A DNA stretch of 64,000 nucleotides from Croceitalea marina (GTDB lineage: Bacteria > Bacteroidota > Bacteroidia > Flavobacteriales > Flavobacteriaceae), in the NCBI RefSeq assembly GCF_042684265.1, contig NZ_JBHULB010000007.1:372001-436000 (forward strand), read 5' to 3'. Made by a program: the position numbers and the translations under genes. Shown piece by piece: positions 54,541 through 63,950 of the stretch. The notes under the pieces were generated by a model. It saw nothing but the letters and a program-made list of their open reading frames with translations. It was not told the origin of the DNA and did no database searches. How positions within the stretch are numbered: the stretch's first letter is position 1; the number at the start of each line of letters is the position of its first letter.

Positions 54541-55584
54541 TTACCAACTACCACTAGCTCCACCACCACCAGAACTACCACCACCTCCAGAGAATCCTCC
54601 TGAACTACCGCTAGATGAACTAGAACCAAAAGAGTGCGAACCAGAAGAAGAAAAGGTTTTTCTCATATAACTCTTATTGGTTTTAAACCAAGAAATATCT
54701 AAATCCTCTTTCCCTTTTAAACGAATCTTTATTAATGCAATTAACAAAGCAATCCCAAAAAAGGGCACCAAAAGCCATAAAAATTGCTTGGGCTTATCTA
54801 ATAAATATTCATATTTTTTTAAATCAGCACCAAAAATAGCAGAACCAGCAATTAAAGGAATAATAATGAAGACCAACCCAAAAGAGCCGCTTAACCCTGC
54901 AAACGGAACCATGAAAAGCCCATGAAAAAATCCAAGCTTCCCAATAAACATCCCCCTAAAAACTTCGATTAAATTTCGATATGATTTAACAAAAAAGAAC
55001 CCTCCAACACCTACAAAAAGGGATAAAAACCCAACCATAAATATGATTCCTATGTTTTTATTCTTTTTTTCACTTGCTGCTATCTCAGCTTTGAGTTCAT
55101 CGAGGATTTCCGGGTTTTTTAGATATAGGATTATTTCATCAGTTGCAGCATTAATTCCTTCAAAATAGAGTTCTTCTTTAAACCTAGGAATCATTGTATT
55201 CCTGATAATACCGGAAGCAATTGCATCAGTTATAAATGGTTCTAAACCATAGCCAACTTCAATTCTAACTTCTCTATCATTACTAGAAAAGAGTATTAAA
55301 ATACCATTGTCTTTGTCTTTTTGGCCTAGTCTGTTTTTATTAAAAGTGCCGTTCGCATACCCTTCAATAGTTTCATAACCTAATTCTCTTATTGTTAGCA
55401 CAACCAATTGATTGGTTGTTTCGGCTTCAAAACTGGTAAGCTTTGTTTTGAGTTCTTCTAACTGATTTGTCGTAAATATTCGAGCGCTGTCGGTAACTAT
55501 TTCACGCAATTCGGGGTAATTGCTTTGAGAGAAAACAGAAAATGAAATTGATAAAAAAAGAAGTAAAATACCTTTTTTGAACAT
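54541..55584 (-). CDS. TPM-domain (YgcG-like) membrane protein
   Basis: Exported membrane protein of about 347 residues. A signal peptide (MFKKGILLLFLSISFSVFSQ) precedes a TPM domain (about 22-150; ELREIVTDSARIFTTNQLEELK, NGILILFSSNDREVRIEVGYGLEPFITD). Several membrane helices follow, and a Gly/Ser tail ends in GGGGASGSW. That tail is the hallmark of the YgcG/TPM family. The ATG at 55605 gives seven extra residues; 55584 is preferred for the signal peptide. Role unknown. Confidence 0.87.
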   Translation of the reverse strand: MFKKGILLLFLSISFSVFSQSNYPELREIVTDSARIFTTNQLEELKTKLTSFEAETTNQLVVLTIRELGYETIEGYANGTFNKNRLGQKDKDNGILILFSSNDREVRIEVGYGLEPFITDAIASGIIRNTMIPRFKEELYFEGINAATDEIILYLKNPEILDELKAEIAASEKKNKNIGIIFMVGFLSLFVGVGGFFFVKSYRNLIEVFRGMFIGKLGFFHGLFMVPFAGLSGSFGLVFIIIPLIAGSAIFGADLKKYEYLLDKPKQFLWLLVPFFGIALLIALIKIRLKGKEDLDISWFKTNKSYMRKTFSSSGSHSFGSSSSSGSSGGFSGGGGSSGGGGASGSW

Positions 55585-55718
55585 AGAACAATTAAAGACC
55601 AACATCTCAAAGATACATTAGTTGCTTAAAAGTTAAATTGAAGTCATTACATCAACATATCTGTATCCTTTTTTCTACAATTTCAAGTACCTTGCAACTT
55701 ACTTTCGAAACAATTTTT

Positions 55719-57458
55719 ATGGCAGATAAAAAAGTTAGCATTTTAAAAGCATTTAGAACCATTATTTGGCCAAGACGTAAACTGGTTTTTATTGGTCTAT
55801 TCTTAATTGTAATAAGTAAGGCTGCTAGTTTTGTTGCACCTGTCTCATTGCGCTATTTTTTAGATGATATTGTTCCAAATAAAGATTATGACTTCTTAAA
55901 AATTTTGGTCGTTGTAGTGGTGCTTTCATTTTTGGTGCAAGCTATTATGTCTTTTCTTTTGACGAAAGTATTAAGTATACAAGCGCAATACATGATTTCC
56001 GAACTAAGGGCTCAAGTTCAAAAACAAGTACTTTCTTTACCTATTCGCTTTTTTGATAACACAAAATCCGGTGCCTTAGTTTCTAGAATTATGAGCGATG
56101 TTGAAGGGGTTCGTAATCTAATTGGAACCGGATTAGTTCAGTTGGTTGGCGGAACAATTACAGCAGTAGTATCTCTTATCCTCTTATTACAGATTAGCCC
56201 AGCAATGACCTTACTAACTTTTGTGCCGCTTATTCTATTTGCTGTAATTGCTTTAAAAGCCTTTAAAATTATACGTCCTGTATTTCGAGAGCGGGGTAAA
56301 ATAAATGCCGAAGTTAAGGGTAGATTGACTGAAACTTTAGGAGGGATTCGAGTTATAAAAGGATTTAATGCCGAAGAACAAGAAGGGAAAGTTTTTGAAA
56401 CAGGAGTTGAAAGATTGTATCAAAATGTAAAGAAAAGTTTAACTGCTACTGCCGTTATGACTAGCTCTTCTACTTTTCTTCTTGGCCTTGCCACGACTGG
56501 CATTATGATGGGCTTTGGTGGATATAAAATGATGCAAGGAGAACTTACCACTGGTCAATATTTTGAGTTTACTTTTCTACTGGCACTAATGGTAGCTCCA
56601 ATTGTTCAAATGAGTAATATAGGAAGCCAGTTGACTGAGGCTCTAGCTGGCTTAGACCGAACAGAAGAATTAATGAATGAGGTATCTGAATCTGATGAAA
56701 AAGAACGGACCATTGAACTTTCAAACATTCATGGTGACGTTTCTTTTAAAGATGTTTCTTTTGCCTATGAAGAAGATAAAGACGTATTACACAATATCAG
56801 TTTTGAAGCTAAATCTGGAGATGTTATTGCTTTAGTTGGCAGTTCTGGTTCTGGAAAATCTACTATTGCGGGTTTAGCAGCCACTTTTCTTAATCCAGAT
56901 TCTGGTCAAATTACCATTGACGGTAAAGATTTAGCTAAAGTTGACTTAACCAGTTTTAGGCAGTTTTTAGGTGTGGTTCTGCAAGATGATTTTCTATTTG
57001 AAGGTACTATAAGAGCTAATATTCTATTTCCTAGACCCAATGCCTCAGAACAAGAATTAAAGGAAGCAGTAAAAGCTGCTTATGTGGATGAATTTACTGA
57101 ACGGTTTGATGATGGTTTAGATACTTTAATAGGTGAGCGAGGTGTAAAACTTTCTGGAGGACAACGACAACGCATTGCTATTGCGAGAGCTGTTTTAGCA
57201 AACCCTAGAATTTTAATTTTAGATGAAGCAACTTCAAATTTAGATACCGAAAGTGAAGCTTTAATTCAAAAAAGTTTAGCGGAACTAACTAAAGGTAGAA
57301 CCACTTTTGTAATTGCCCATCGTTTAAGTACTATTCGTAAAGCAAACCAAATTTTAGTGATTGAAAATGGTAGAATTGCAGAGCAAGGGACTCATGAAGA
57401 ACTAATTGCTACCGAAGGTAGGTATTATAACCTGTTTACGTATCAGGCTAGGATTTAA
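55719..57458 (+). CDS. ABC exporter half-transporter (fused membrane and ATPase domains)
   Basis: 579-residue ABC transporter half with an N-terminal six-helix membrane domain and a C-terminal ATPase: Walker A GSSGSGKST near 374, signature LSGGQRQRIAIARA near 478, and Walker B ILILDEATSNLD. It resembles MsbA/BmrA-type lipid or drug exporters and should homodimerise. The frame opens at a TTG at 55638; the ATG at 55719 gives the expected N terminus. It converges with the ferredoxin gene (four-base overlap). Confidence 0.92.
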   Translation: MADKKVSILKAFRTIIWPRRKLVFIGLFLIVISKAASFVAPVSLRYFLDDIVPNKDYDFLKILVVVVVLSFLVQAIMSFLLTKVLSIQAQYMISELRAQVQKQVLSLPIRFFDNTKSGALVSRIMSDVEGVRNLIGTGLVQLVGGTITAVVSLILLLQISPAMTLLTFVPLILFAVIALKAFKIIRPVFRERGKINAEVKGRLTETLGGIRVIKGFNAEEQEGKVFETGVERLYQNVKKSLTATAVMTSSSTFLLGLATTGIMMGFGGYKMMQGELTTGQYFEFTFLLALMVAPIVQMSNIGSQLTEALAGLDRTEELMNEVSESDEKERTIELSNIHGDVSFKDVSFAYEEDKDVLHNISFEAKSGDVIALVGSSGSGKSTIAGLAATFLNPDSGQITIDGKDLAKVDLTSFRQFLGVVLQDDFLFEGTIRANILFPRPNASEQELKEAVKAAYVDEFTERFDDGLDTLIGERGVKLSGGQRQRIAIARAVLANPRILILDEATSNLDTESEALIQKSLAELTKGRTTFVIAHRLSTIRKANQILVIENGRIAEQGTHEELIATEGRYYNLFTYQARI

Positions 57459-57787
57459 ACTTCCTCAGGTGCCAATTCTACCTCAAGTCCATCCAATTCT
57501 TGGGTCATATGAATTTGACATCCTAAACGAGAATTATCCTCAACATTAAATGCTTCAGAAAGCATGGCATCTTCATCATCTGATTTTTCTGGGAGTTCGT
57601 GTGCTGACTTTACATAGCATTGGCAGGAAGCACACATTGCCATACCACCGCAAATACCAATAGTTCCCTCAGGAGCTAGTTCGTAAGAGCGAACCACTTC
57701 CATCAAGTTCATATTCATGTCTGTTGGTGCATCAATCTCGTGAGTGACACCTTCCCTGTCTGTAATCTTAATTTTTATGTCACTCAT
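57455..57787 (-). CDS. Adrenodoxin-type [2Fe-2S] ferredoxin
   Basis: 110-residue electron carrier. The cluster ligands are C46, C52, C55 and C90 (CGGMAMCASCQC...GCQIH), the C-x5-C-x2-C...C pattern of vertebrate-type/adrenodoxin ferredoxins. It follows the ferredoxin reductase gene on the same strand, so the two probably form an NADPH-to-ferredoxin electron supply. Confidence 0.92.
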   Translation of the reverse strand: MSDIKIKITDREGVTHEIDAPTDMNMNLMEVVRSYELAPEGTIGICGGMAMCASCQCYVKSAHELPEKSDDEDAMLSEAFNVEDNSRLGCQIHMTQELDGLEVELAPEEV

Positions 57788-57807
57788 TAGAATCTATGAA
57801 AGTATTA

Positions 57808-57832
57808 CCCTTCGACTGCGCTCAGGGTGACA
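57808..57832. repeat. REP-like short imperfect palindrome
   Basis: CCCTTCGACTGCGCTCAGGG followed by TGACA, with complementary ends CCCT/AGGG, sits in the 56-base gap between the ferredoxin and ferredoxin-reductase genes. I recall closely related sequences as dispersed intergenic repeats in Flavobacteriia. A related sequence is read in frame at 21684-21706. Confidence 0.5.
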
Positions 57833-57843
57833 TTCGTTATTAA

Positions 57844-58902
57844 TTAATCAATTGTTTTTACTACCGCTTTAGGTGCTTCTTTTTTACTTCCATCAAAGCC
57901 AGTTACACCCCCTACTGTAGTATATTTCATAACATACTTCTTATCCGGAAAAATACGTTGATAGGCACTTTGGCACATTAATGTAGCTTCATGGAAACCA
58001 CAAAGTATCAATTTCAATTTTCCTGGATAAGTGTTTACATCGCCTATGGCATAAATTCCAGGGATATTCGTTTGATAATCTAGGGTGTTATCTACTTTTA
58101 TTGCGTTTTTTTCAATTTCTAATCCCCAATCCCCAATTGGTCCCAATTTCGGCGAAAGCCCAAAAAGTGGAATAAAATTATCTACTTGAACCTCAATGTT
58201 CTCTTTTGTATCAGTTTTTTGAACTACAACACTTTCTAAACTATTTTCTCCTTTTAGTTCAACAACTTCGGCCGGTGTAATTAGATTTATATTACCAGCA
58301 TTTTTAAGCTCTTGCACTTTTTCAACTGAATCTAATGCTCCCCTAAATTCATTTCTACGATGAATTAAAGTAACCTCAGCAGCAACATCAGCTAAAAAAA
58401 TGGACCAGTCTAAAGCAGAATCTCCACCGCCAGCAATTAGTACTTTTTTATCTCGATAAACTTCTGGGTCTTTAATAATATAAGCTACTCCGTTATCCTC
58501 AAAAAAGTCAAGATTTTCCAATTTTGGTTTACGTGGCTCAAAACTGCCCAAGCCTCCTGCAATTGCAACAATTGGGGCATTATGCTTTGTTCCTTTTGTT
58601 GTAGTTATTACAAAAGAATCATCGGCTAACCTTTCTATCGTTTCTGCGCGTTCCCCAAGTGTAAAGCCAGGCTGAAAAGGCTTTATTTGTTCCATTAAAT
58701 TATCCACCAAATCTCCTGCTAATACTTCAGGAAAACCTGGAATATCATAAATTGGTTTCTTAGGGTATATCTCTGAACATTGCCCACCTGCTTGGGGTAG
58801 TGCATCAATAAGATGGCATTTTAGTTTTAAAAGTCCAGCTTCAAAAACAGCAAAAAGCCCAGTTGGGCCCGCGCCAATTATCAATATATCTGTTTTAATC
58901 AT
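57844..58902 (-). CDS. Thioredoxin-reductase-like ferredoxin-NADP reductase
   Basis: 352-residue two-domain flavoprotein of the TrxR-like FNR family. FAD-binding GAGPTGLFAVFEAG is at the N terminus, the family block LPQAGGQCSEIYPKKPIYDIPGFP follows, NADPH-binding GGGDSALDWSIFL is in the middle, and the FAD motif GIYAIGDVNTYPG is near the C terminus. The CxxC redox motif of thioredoxin reductases is absent, as expected. It transfers electrons from NADPH to a ferredoxin, probably the one encoded just downstream. Confidence 0.92.
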   Translation of the reverse strand: MIKTDILIIGAGPTGLFAVFEAGLLKLKCHLIDALPQAGGQCSEIYPKKPIYDIPGFPEVLAGDLVDNLMEQIKPFQPGFTLGERAETIERLADDSFVITTTKGTKHNAPIVAIAGGLGSFEPRKPKLENLDFFEDNGVAYIIKDPEVYRDKKVLIAGGGDSALDWSIFLADVAAEVTLIHRRNEFRGALDSVEKVQELKNAGNINLITPAEVVELKGENSLESVVVQKTDTKENIEVQVDNFIPLFGLSPKLGPIGDWGLEIEKNAIKVDNTLDYQTNIPGIYAIGDVNTYPGKLKLILCGFHEATLMCQSAYQRIFPDKKYVMKYTTVGGVTGFDGSKKEAPKAVVKTID

Positions 58903-58967
58903 GAAAATCTCTTAGAATTGGTCAAAACTAAGTAGTGTAGTCTATGGAAAACTATGACTTATACGAT

Positions 58968-59207
58968 TTAACTAAGGTTTATTACTTCTTCAATTTGAGG
59001 CACATATTTTTTGATGGTCATCTCAACACCGCTTTTCAATGTCATTTGATTAACACTACAACCGATACAGTTACCTTCTAATTTTACTTTTACCGATGTA
59101 TCATTATCGATAGATATCAAAGAAATATCCCCTCCATCACTTTGCAAAAAAGGACGAATTTCTTCTAATGCTTTTTCTACATTTAATCTTACTTCTTCTG
59201 ATGTCAT
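58968..59207 (-). CDS. NifU C-terminal domain (Nfu-type) Fe-S scaffold
   Basis: 79-residue stand-alone Nfu domain. The cluster-binding CxxC is C47/C50 in GNCIGCSVNQMTLKSGVE. It carries nascent Fe-S clusters to target proteins. It starts five bases after the Mrp gene, so the two are co-transcribed and form an Fe-S maturation unit, with Fe-S redox proteins next door. Confidence 0.92.
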   Translation of the reverse strand: MTSEEVRLNVEKALEEIRPFLQSDGGDISLISIDNDTSVKVKLEGNCIGCSVNQMTLKSGVEMTIKKYVPQIEEVINLS

Positions 59208-59212
59208 AAGAA

Positions 59213-60349
59213 TTATTTTTTAACAGCGGCACAGCCTGCCATTGTTGTGATTTTAATTGCTTCCGTTGGTGGTAAAGCCGTATTTCTATTCACCAATTCC
59301 TGCACTACATTTTTGGTCAATTCCTCAAAAGCTACTTCGGTCGTTGTAGCGGTTTGCAATGCAGCCGGTCTTCCTACATCTCCTGCTTCCCTAATACTTT
59401 GAACCAAAGGAACCTCCCCTAAAAACGGAACTTTCAAATCTTCGGCCAAATGCTTTGCTCCATCTTTACCAAAGATATGGTATTTGTTCTCGGGCAGTTC
59501 TTCTGGTGTGAAATACGCCATGTTTTCTATAATCCCTAGAACCGGCACATTAATTGCCTCTTGCTGAAACATTGCTACGCCTTTTCTTGCATCTGCCAAA
59601 GCAATCTCCTGTGGAGTGCTAACTACAACTGCACCGGTCACAGGAAGTGACTGCATGATACTCAAATGAATATCTCCGGTACCTGGGGGCAGATCCAATA
59701 ATAAAAAATCAAGTTCTCCCCAATGTGCATCAAAAATCATTTGATTTAGAGCCTTCGATGCCATGGGGCCTCTCCAGATCACGGCCTGATTTGGCTGCGT
59801 AAAAAAGCCGATGGATAATAATTTAACACCATAATTCTCTACAGGTTTCATTTTATTTTTACCATCAACATTGATAGAAAGTGGTTTTTCTAAAGCAACG
59901 TCGAACATTATGGGCATAGAAGGTCCATAAATATCAGTATCTAAAACACCCACATTAAAACCCATTTTAGCCAATGTAACGGCCAGATTCGCCGTGACAG
60001 TAGATTTACCAACCCCTCCTTTGCCTGAGGCGACAGCTATAATACTTTGTATACCTGGTATTGGTTTCCCTTTAATTTCATTGACCTTCGGTTTTGTTGC
60101 AGCCTCTACCTTTAGGTTTACCTTAATCTTAGCCTTCGTATATACCTTTTCATGGATAATTTTTAAAATCTCAACTTCGGTTTTTTTGCGGGCCTGCAGA
60201 CTAGGATTTTTTATTGTTAAATCTACTTCTACCTCATCGCCAAAAACCTGAACGTTGGTAACCGCACCACTTTCAATCATATTTTCGCCTTCACCAGGAA
60301 CGGTAATATTCTCAAGAGCTTTTAAAACTTCTTTCTTATCTATCTTCAT
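59213..60349 (-). CDS. apbC: Mrp/NBP35-type P-loop ATPase, Fe-S carrier
   Basis: 378-residue protein with an N-terminal DUF59/SUF-type domain (about 1-90) and a C-terminal deviant-Walker ATPase (SGKGGVGKST at 108-117). It is predicted to deliver Fe-S clusters. The usual CxxC in the region after NMAYF is missing here: the sequence reads YFTPEELPENKYHIFG. It is the first gene of the mrp-nfu operon. Confidence 0.9.
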   Translation of the reverse strand: MKIDKKEVLKALENITVPGEGENMIESGAVTNVQVFGDEVEVDLTIKNPSLQARKKTEVEILKIIHEKVYTKAKIKVNLKVEAATKPKVNEIKGKPIPGIQSIIAVASGKGGVGKSTVTANLAVTLAKMGFNVGVLDTDIYGPSMPIMFDVALEKPLSINVDGKNKMKPVENYGVKLLSIGFFTQPNQAVIWRGPMASKALNQMIFDAHWGELDFLLLDLPPGTGDIHLSIMQSLPVTGAVVVSTPQEIALADARKGVAMFQQEAINVPVLGIIENMAYFTPEELPENKYHIFGKDGAKHLAEDLKVPFLGEVPLVQSIREAGDVGRPAALQTATTTEVAFEELTKNVVQELVNRNTALPPTEAIKITTMAGCAAVKK

Positions 60350-60488
60350 TAATCAAATTTGTCTTGTGATTCTGAGCTTATAAAAGCACAGTCGTTTAAA
60401 TTGATTCTAAATTACAAAGATACGGCGTAGGCCTCAGATTAAGAAGTTGGTAGATTGAAAATGAAGATGGTATAATAAGTCTCCTTTA

Positions 60489-60824
60489 TTAGTAGAAAGA
60501 TTCTAATTCTTTACCAGGGTCCCAAAAATGTTTTTGAAAATCAATAATTTGATTATTTTCAACTTGAATACCCTCATTTTCCAATAGTTGTTGCATCAGA
60601 TTAGTACCGTCAAAGTGTTGTTTGCCTGTAAGCAAACCCACTCTATTCACAACGCGATGCGCAGGTACATCTTTCGTAAGTGAATTGTTCATGGCCCAAC
60701 CCACCATTCTAGCGCTGCGTGCCGCACCCAAATATTTCGCAATGGCACCATAGGAGGTTACACGACCATAAGGAATTTGTTGTGCCACCTCGTAAACCTT
60801 ATCGAAAAAGTTTTTCTCTTCCAT
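60489..60824 (-). CDS. Alkyltransferase-like (ATL) DNA-binding protein
   Basis: 111-residue stand-alone DNA-binding domain of the MGMT/Ogt family. IPYGRVTSYGAIAKYLG and the Arg finger ARSARMVGWAMNNS are conserved. The active-site Pro-Cys-His-Arg is PAHR (54-57), with Ala in place of the alkyl-accepting Cys. This makes it an ATL protein, which flags O6-alkylguanine for nucleotide-excision repair, not a suicide repair enzyme. The stop abuts the LysE ATG region. Confidence 0.9.
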   Translation of the reverse strand: MEEKNFFDKVYEVAQQIPYGRVTSYGAIAKYLGAARSARMVGWAMNNSLTKDVPAHRVVNRVGLLTGKQHFDGTNLMQQLLENEGIQVENNQIIDFQKHFWDPGKELESFY

Positions 60825-61454
60825 TTAATGATAAAAAACACGTATTAGGGTTATACAAAGTAAAACCAACATTAAGCCACTCAAGATATAATTCGAATTT
60901 TTAGAAAAACGGTTTGATTTGCGTTCCATTTTATTAAAATAAAACACGTACAAATACATCACCAAAAAAGTACCCAAACCTGCCGCTAAAATAAAGATAA
61001 CCTCATCGATTATTTCATAATCCATAAACCCTTGTGAATTAAATAGGGTGTTCAATCCGCTATAATAGGGCACGGTCAACAGGTTTATTGCGGCTAAAAA
61101 CAGACCCTTACTAAAACTGCTTCTCTTCTTACCTTCAACAAATTGTAATGGTTCGCTGTTTGATTTCTTAGCCTTGAAAAAGAAAAAGATAGCAAGTACC
61201 CCAAATACAACTATGGCTAGTTGTAATAACATTGCTATTACTTCTGGGTTTCTTAAAAGGTATTTGGCTATTCTAACGGCCAAGTATACTTGTAACATGA
61301 CCATTAGAGCGACTCCTAATCCAAAAATAATACCATTGGATTTCCCTTTTTCTACACTAGTTTTTGCTGCATTTACATTTAGTAGCCCCGGTGGGGCCGA
61401 AGCCAAAAAAGCAGCAGAAAAAGTAGCTAAAAAAAGCGTTAGCAGTTGTGTCAT
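60825..61454 (-). CDS. LysE-family exporter
   Basis: 209-residue membrane protein with about six helices of the LysE/RhtB family. The conserved start ATFSAAFLASAPPGLLNVNAAKTSVEKGKSNG is recognisable (PPG-N motif). It is predicted to export amino acids or related small molecules. It is tightly packed between trmB and the ATL gene on the same strand, suggesting one transcript. Substrate unknown. Confidence 0.82.
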   Translation of the reverse strand: MTQLLTLFLATFSAAFLASAPPGLLNVNAAKTSVEKGKSNGIIFGLGVALMVMLQVYLAVRIAKYLLRNPEVIAMLLQLAIVVFGVLAIFFFFKAKKSNSEPLQFVEGKKRSSFSKGLFLAAINLLTVPYYSGLNTLFNSQGFMDYEIIDEVIFILAAGLGTFLVMYLYVFYFNKMERKSNRFSKNSNYILSGLMLVLLCITLIRVFYH

Positions 61455-62126
61455 TTAGTTTGTTATCCTAAACTGGATATAGGTTATTGGTTTTCCCTTT
61501 TCAAGATACTGATTTTCATAGAAAGTCTGAATTTTTAAGACTTCTTGGGGGCTGCCCTCGTTTTTATAAACATCGTGATTTGCATAAAGAACCTCATGAT
61601 TTAAGCCATGAAGTACCCCAAGTGTATAGCCGTGCATAAACTCGCTATCTGTTTTAAGATGCATTATGCCGTTCGGCTTTAAAATCTTTTGATATTTTTT
61701 AAGGAAGACCTCATTGGTCATTCTATGTTTGGTTCTTTTATACTTTATTTGAGGATCCGGAAAAGTTATCCATATCTCTGAAACTTCATCCTTTTCAAAT
61801 AGCTGGTCTACCAATTCTATTTGTGTTCTAACAAAGGCAACATTATTTATATTTTCTTCAATTGACGTTTTGGCACCACGCCAAAAACGGGCTCCTTTGA
61901 TATCAATTCCAATATAATTTCTATTGGGGTTTAATCTTGCAAGACCAACGGTATATTCTCCCTTACCACAACCCAATTCCAATACAATAGGCTTCTCATT
62001 TTTAAAAAATGAACTCCATTTGCCCTTGAATTCAAAGCCCTTTAAAATTTCATCTCTAGTAGGTTGAATTACATTCGAAAATGTTTCATTTTCAGCAAAA
62101 CGCTTTAGTTTATTCTTGCTTCCCAA
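61455..62126 (-). CDS. trmB: tRNA (guanine-N7)-methyltransferase
   Basis: Methylates G46 in tRNA variable loops using SAM. 223 residues with SAM motif VLELGCGKGEYTVGLA, then YIGIDIKGARFWRGAK and the catalytic block EIWITFPDPQIKYKRTKHRM. The N terminus MGSKNKLKRFAENETF is the usual one for Flavobacteriia, but the start codon here is TTG (complement of 62124-62126); no better ATG is available without losing conserved residues. Confidence 0.94.
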   Translation of the reverse strand: MGSKNKLKRFAENETFSNVIQPTRDEILKGFEFKGKWSSFFKNEKPIVLELGCGKGEYTVGLARLNPNRNYIGIDIKGARFWRGAKTSIEENINNVAFVRTQIELVDQLFEKDEVSEIWITFPDPQIKYKRTKHRMTNEVFLKKYQKILKPNGIMHLKTDSEFMHGYTLGVLHGLNHEVLYANHDVYKNEGSPQEVLKIQTFYENQYLEKGKPITYIQFRITN

Positions 62127-62211
62127 AACAACTGTTTAATTTTTGGCAAAACTAATCAAATCTAAAACGACTCGACTATCAAGAGCAATAAGAATGAACT
62201 GTTTTAGGGGG

Positions 62212-63264
62212 CTAATCTCGCTTAGATACTTTTTCTAAGGTAAAAGAAAACTCAGAACCAACATCTTCTTCACTTTCCACATAAATTTTTTCACCGTGAG
62301 CTTCTATAATGTGCTTTACTATAGATAAGCCCAAGCCAGAACCTCCAACGTCTCTATTACCTGTTTTATCAACTCTGTAAAATCGCTCAAAAAGTCTTGG
62401 TATATGTTCTCTTGAAATGCCTTCTCCGTTGTCTGTCACCCTTATAATAACTTTGTTTTTAATGAGATTTTCTACGCTAACCTCAGTAGTGCCATTTTCG
62501 TGCCCATATTTGATAGAGTTGACCAATAGGTTTGTTAAAACCTGTTGAATTTTTTCGTCATCACCCAACACATAAATAGGGTTGGCATACGCCATATCAA
62601 ATGTCAACGTAATGTGTTTTTTAGCAGCCTTCATTTCTAAAAGTTCAAACACATTCTTGATAAGCTCAATAATATCAAACTCTTCTTTCTCAAGGTTTAA
62701 ATCGCCTACTTCCAATTTTGTAATCAAGTCAAGGTCCTTAACTATATAGATTAGGCGTTCTACCCCTTTGCTCGCCCTTTTAAGGTATTTTTCGTTTACT
62801 TTATTGTCTTTTAGCGCACCATCTAAAAGTGTTAAAATATAGCCTTGTACCGTAAATAAAGGTGTCTTTAATTCATGCGACACATTACCTAAAAAGTCTT
62901 TTCTATATTCTTCTCGAATCTTGAGTGTGTCTATTTCCACCTTCTTATCCTTCGCAAATTTGCCAATCTCTTCAGTTAAGGTTTTCATATCGGTGGTTAC
63001 CGGTCTTGAAGAAAACGAAGAAGATTCCAGTAAGGAAACATCATCATATATTTTCTTTACTCGGCGGTAGATAAAGCGTTCTACCCTAGTCTGAATAATA
63101 ATGAAAGGAATCAGGAAAGAAATAGGCAGAAAAAGCAACAATTGTTTCCAATCTAAACTGTCGGTTATCCAGAAAACCAGTAAAAGTGATGCCGTAAGAA
63201 GGATTGAAATATATAGCGAGGAACGCAGGGCAAATCTATATGACTTTTTAAGCTTAATAGCCAT
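62212..63264 (-). CDS. PhoR-like sensor histidine kinase
   Basis: 350-residue membrane histidine kinase. Two N-terminal helices (about 15-33 and 41-58) are separated by a very short loop, leaving little periplasmic sensor. HisKA follows with H130 in NVSHELKTPL, then the ATPase domain with N-box NLLVNSIKYG, DNGEGISREH and GGSGLGLSIVKHI. Its ATG shares a base with the regulator stop, so the pair is co-translated. Similarity to PhoR suggests a phosphate or envelope signal. Confidence 0.92.
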   Translation of the reverse strand: MAIKLKKSYRFALRSSLYISILLTASLLLVFWITDSLDWKQLLLFLPISFLIPFIIIQTRVERFIYRRVKKIYDDVSLLESSSFSSRPVTTDMKTLTEEIGKFAKDKKVEIDTLKIREEYRKDFLGNVSHELKTPLFTVQGYILTLLDGALKDNKVNEKYLKRASKGVERLIYIVKDLDLITKLEVGDLNLEKEEFDIIELIKNVFELLEMKAAKKHITLTFDMAYANPIYVLGDDEKIQQVLTNLLVNSIKYGHENGTTEVSVENLIKNKVIIRVTDNGEGISREHIPRLFERFYRVDKTGNRDVGGSGLGLSIVKHIIEAHGEKIYVESEEDVGSEFSFTLEKVSKRD

Positions 63265-63950
63265 TATAGAACAAACTTATACCCTACCCCTTTCACAGTT
63301 TTAAAGTGATGGTCTCCTATTTTCTCTCTTAGTTTACGAATATGAACATCTATTGTTCTACCCCCGACAACAACTTCATTTCCCCAGACCTTATCAAGAA
63401 TAACCTCTCTCTTAAATACTTTACTAGGTTTAGATGTAAGCAATGCTAAAAGCTCAAACTCTTTTCTTGGCAAGATAATTTCTTTGCCATCATTTACAAT
63501 CTTATACTCTTCTCTATTAATGACGATATTACCTACTTTCACGATATCCTCAGCATCTTCTTTATCCTCTTTCAACCTTCGCAAAAGGGCCTTCACTTTA
63601 CTGACAAGTACTTTCGGTTTAATAGGTTTGGTAATATAATCGTCTGCGCCAGCATCAAAACCGGCAACTTGAGAATAATCTTCGCCACGTGCTGTAAGAA
63701 AGGTGATAATCGAGTTTTCTAAACCAGGGGTGTTCCGCATAATTTCACAGGCCTCGATACCATCCATCTCAGGCATCATAACATCTAAGATAATGAGGTG
63801 GGGATGTTTTTTTTTGGCTTTTGCGACACCTTCCACACCATTCTTGGCCGTAAATACTTCATACCCTTCAGAAGCGAGATTATAACTTACAATTTCAAGA
63901 ATATCTGGTTCATCATCAACCAAAAGTATTCTAATATCACTGGTTTTCAT
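63264..63950 (-). CDS. PhoB/OmpR-like response regulator
   Basis: 228-residue regulator. The receiver domain has acidic D12/D13, phosphoacceptor D56 (IILDVMMPEMDG) and the conserved Lys in ITKPIKPK. A C-terminal winged helix follows (LPRKEFELLALLTSKPSKVFKREVIL, GGRTIDVHIRKLREKIG). It is the partner of the histidine kinase that follows it. The 50 bases upstream to the window edge probably hold its promoter. Confidence 0.93.
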   Translation of the reverse strand: MKTSDIRILLVDDEPDILEIVSYNLASEGYEVFTAKNGVEGVAKAKKKHPHLIILDVMMPEMDGIEACEIMRNTPGLENSIITFLTARGEDYSQVAGFDAGADDYITKPIKPKVLVSKVKALLRRLKEDKEDAEDIVKVGNIVINREEYKIVNDGKEIILPRKEFELLALLTSKPSKVFKREVILDKVWGNEVVVGGRTIDVHIRKLREKIGDHHFKTVKGVGYKFVL

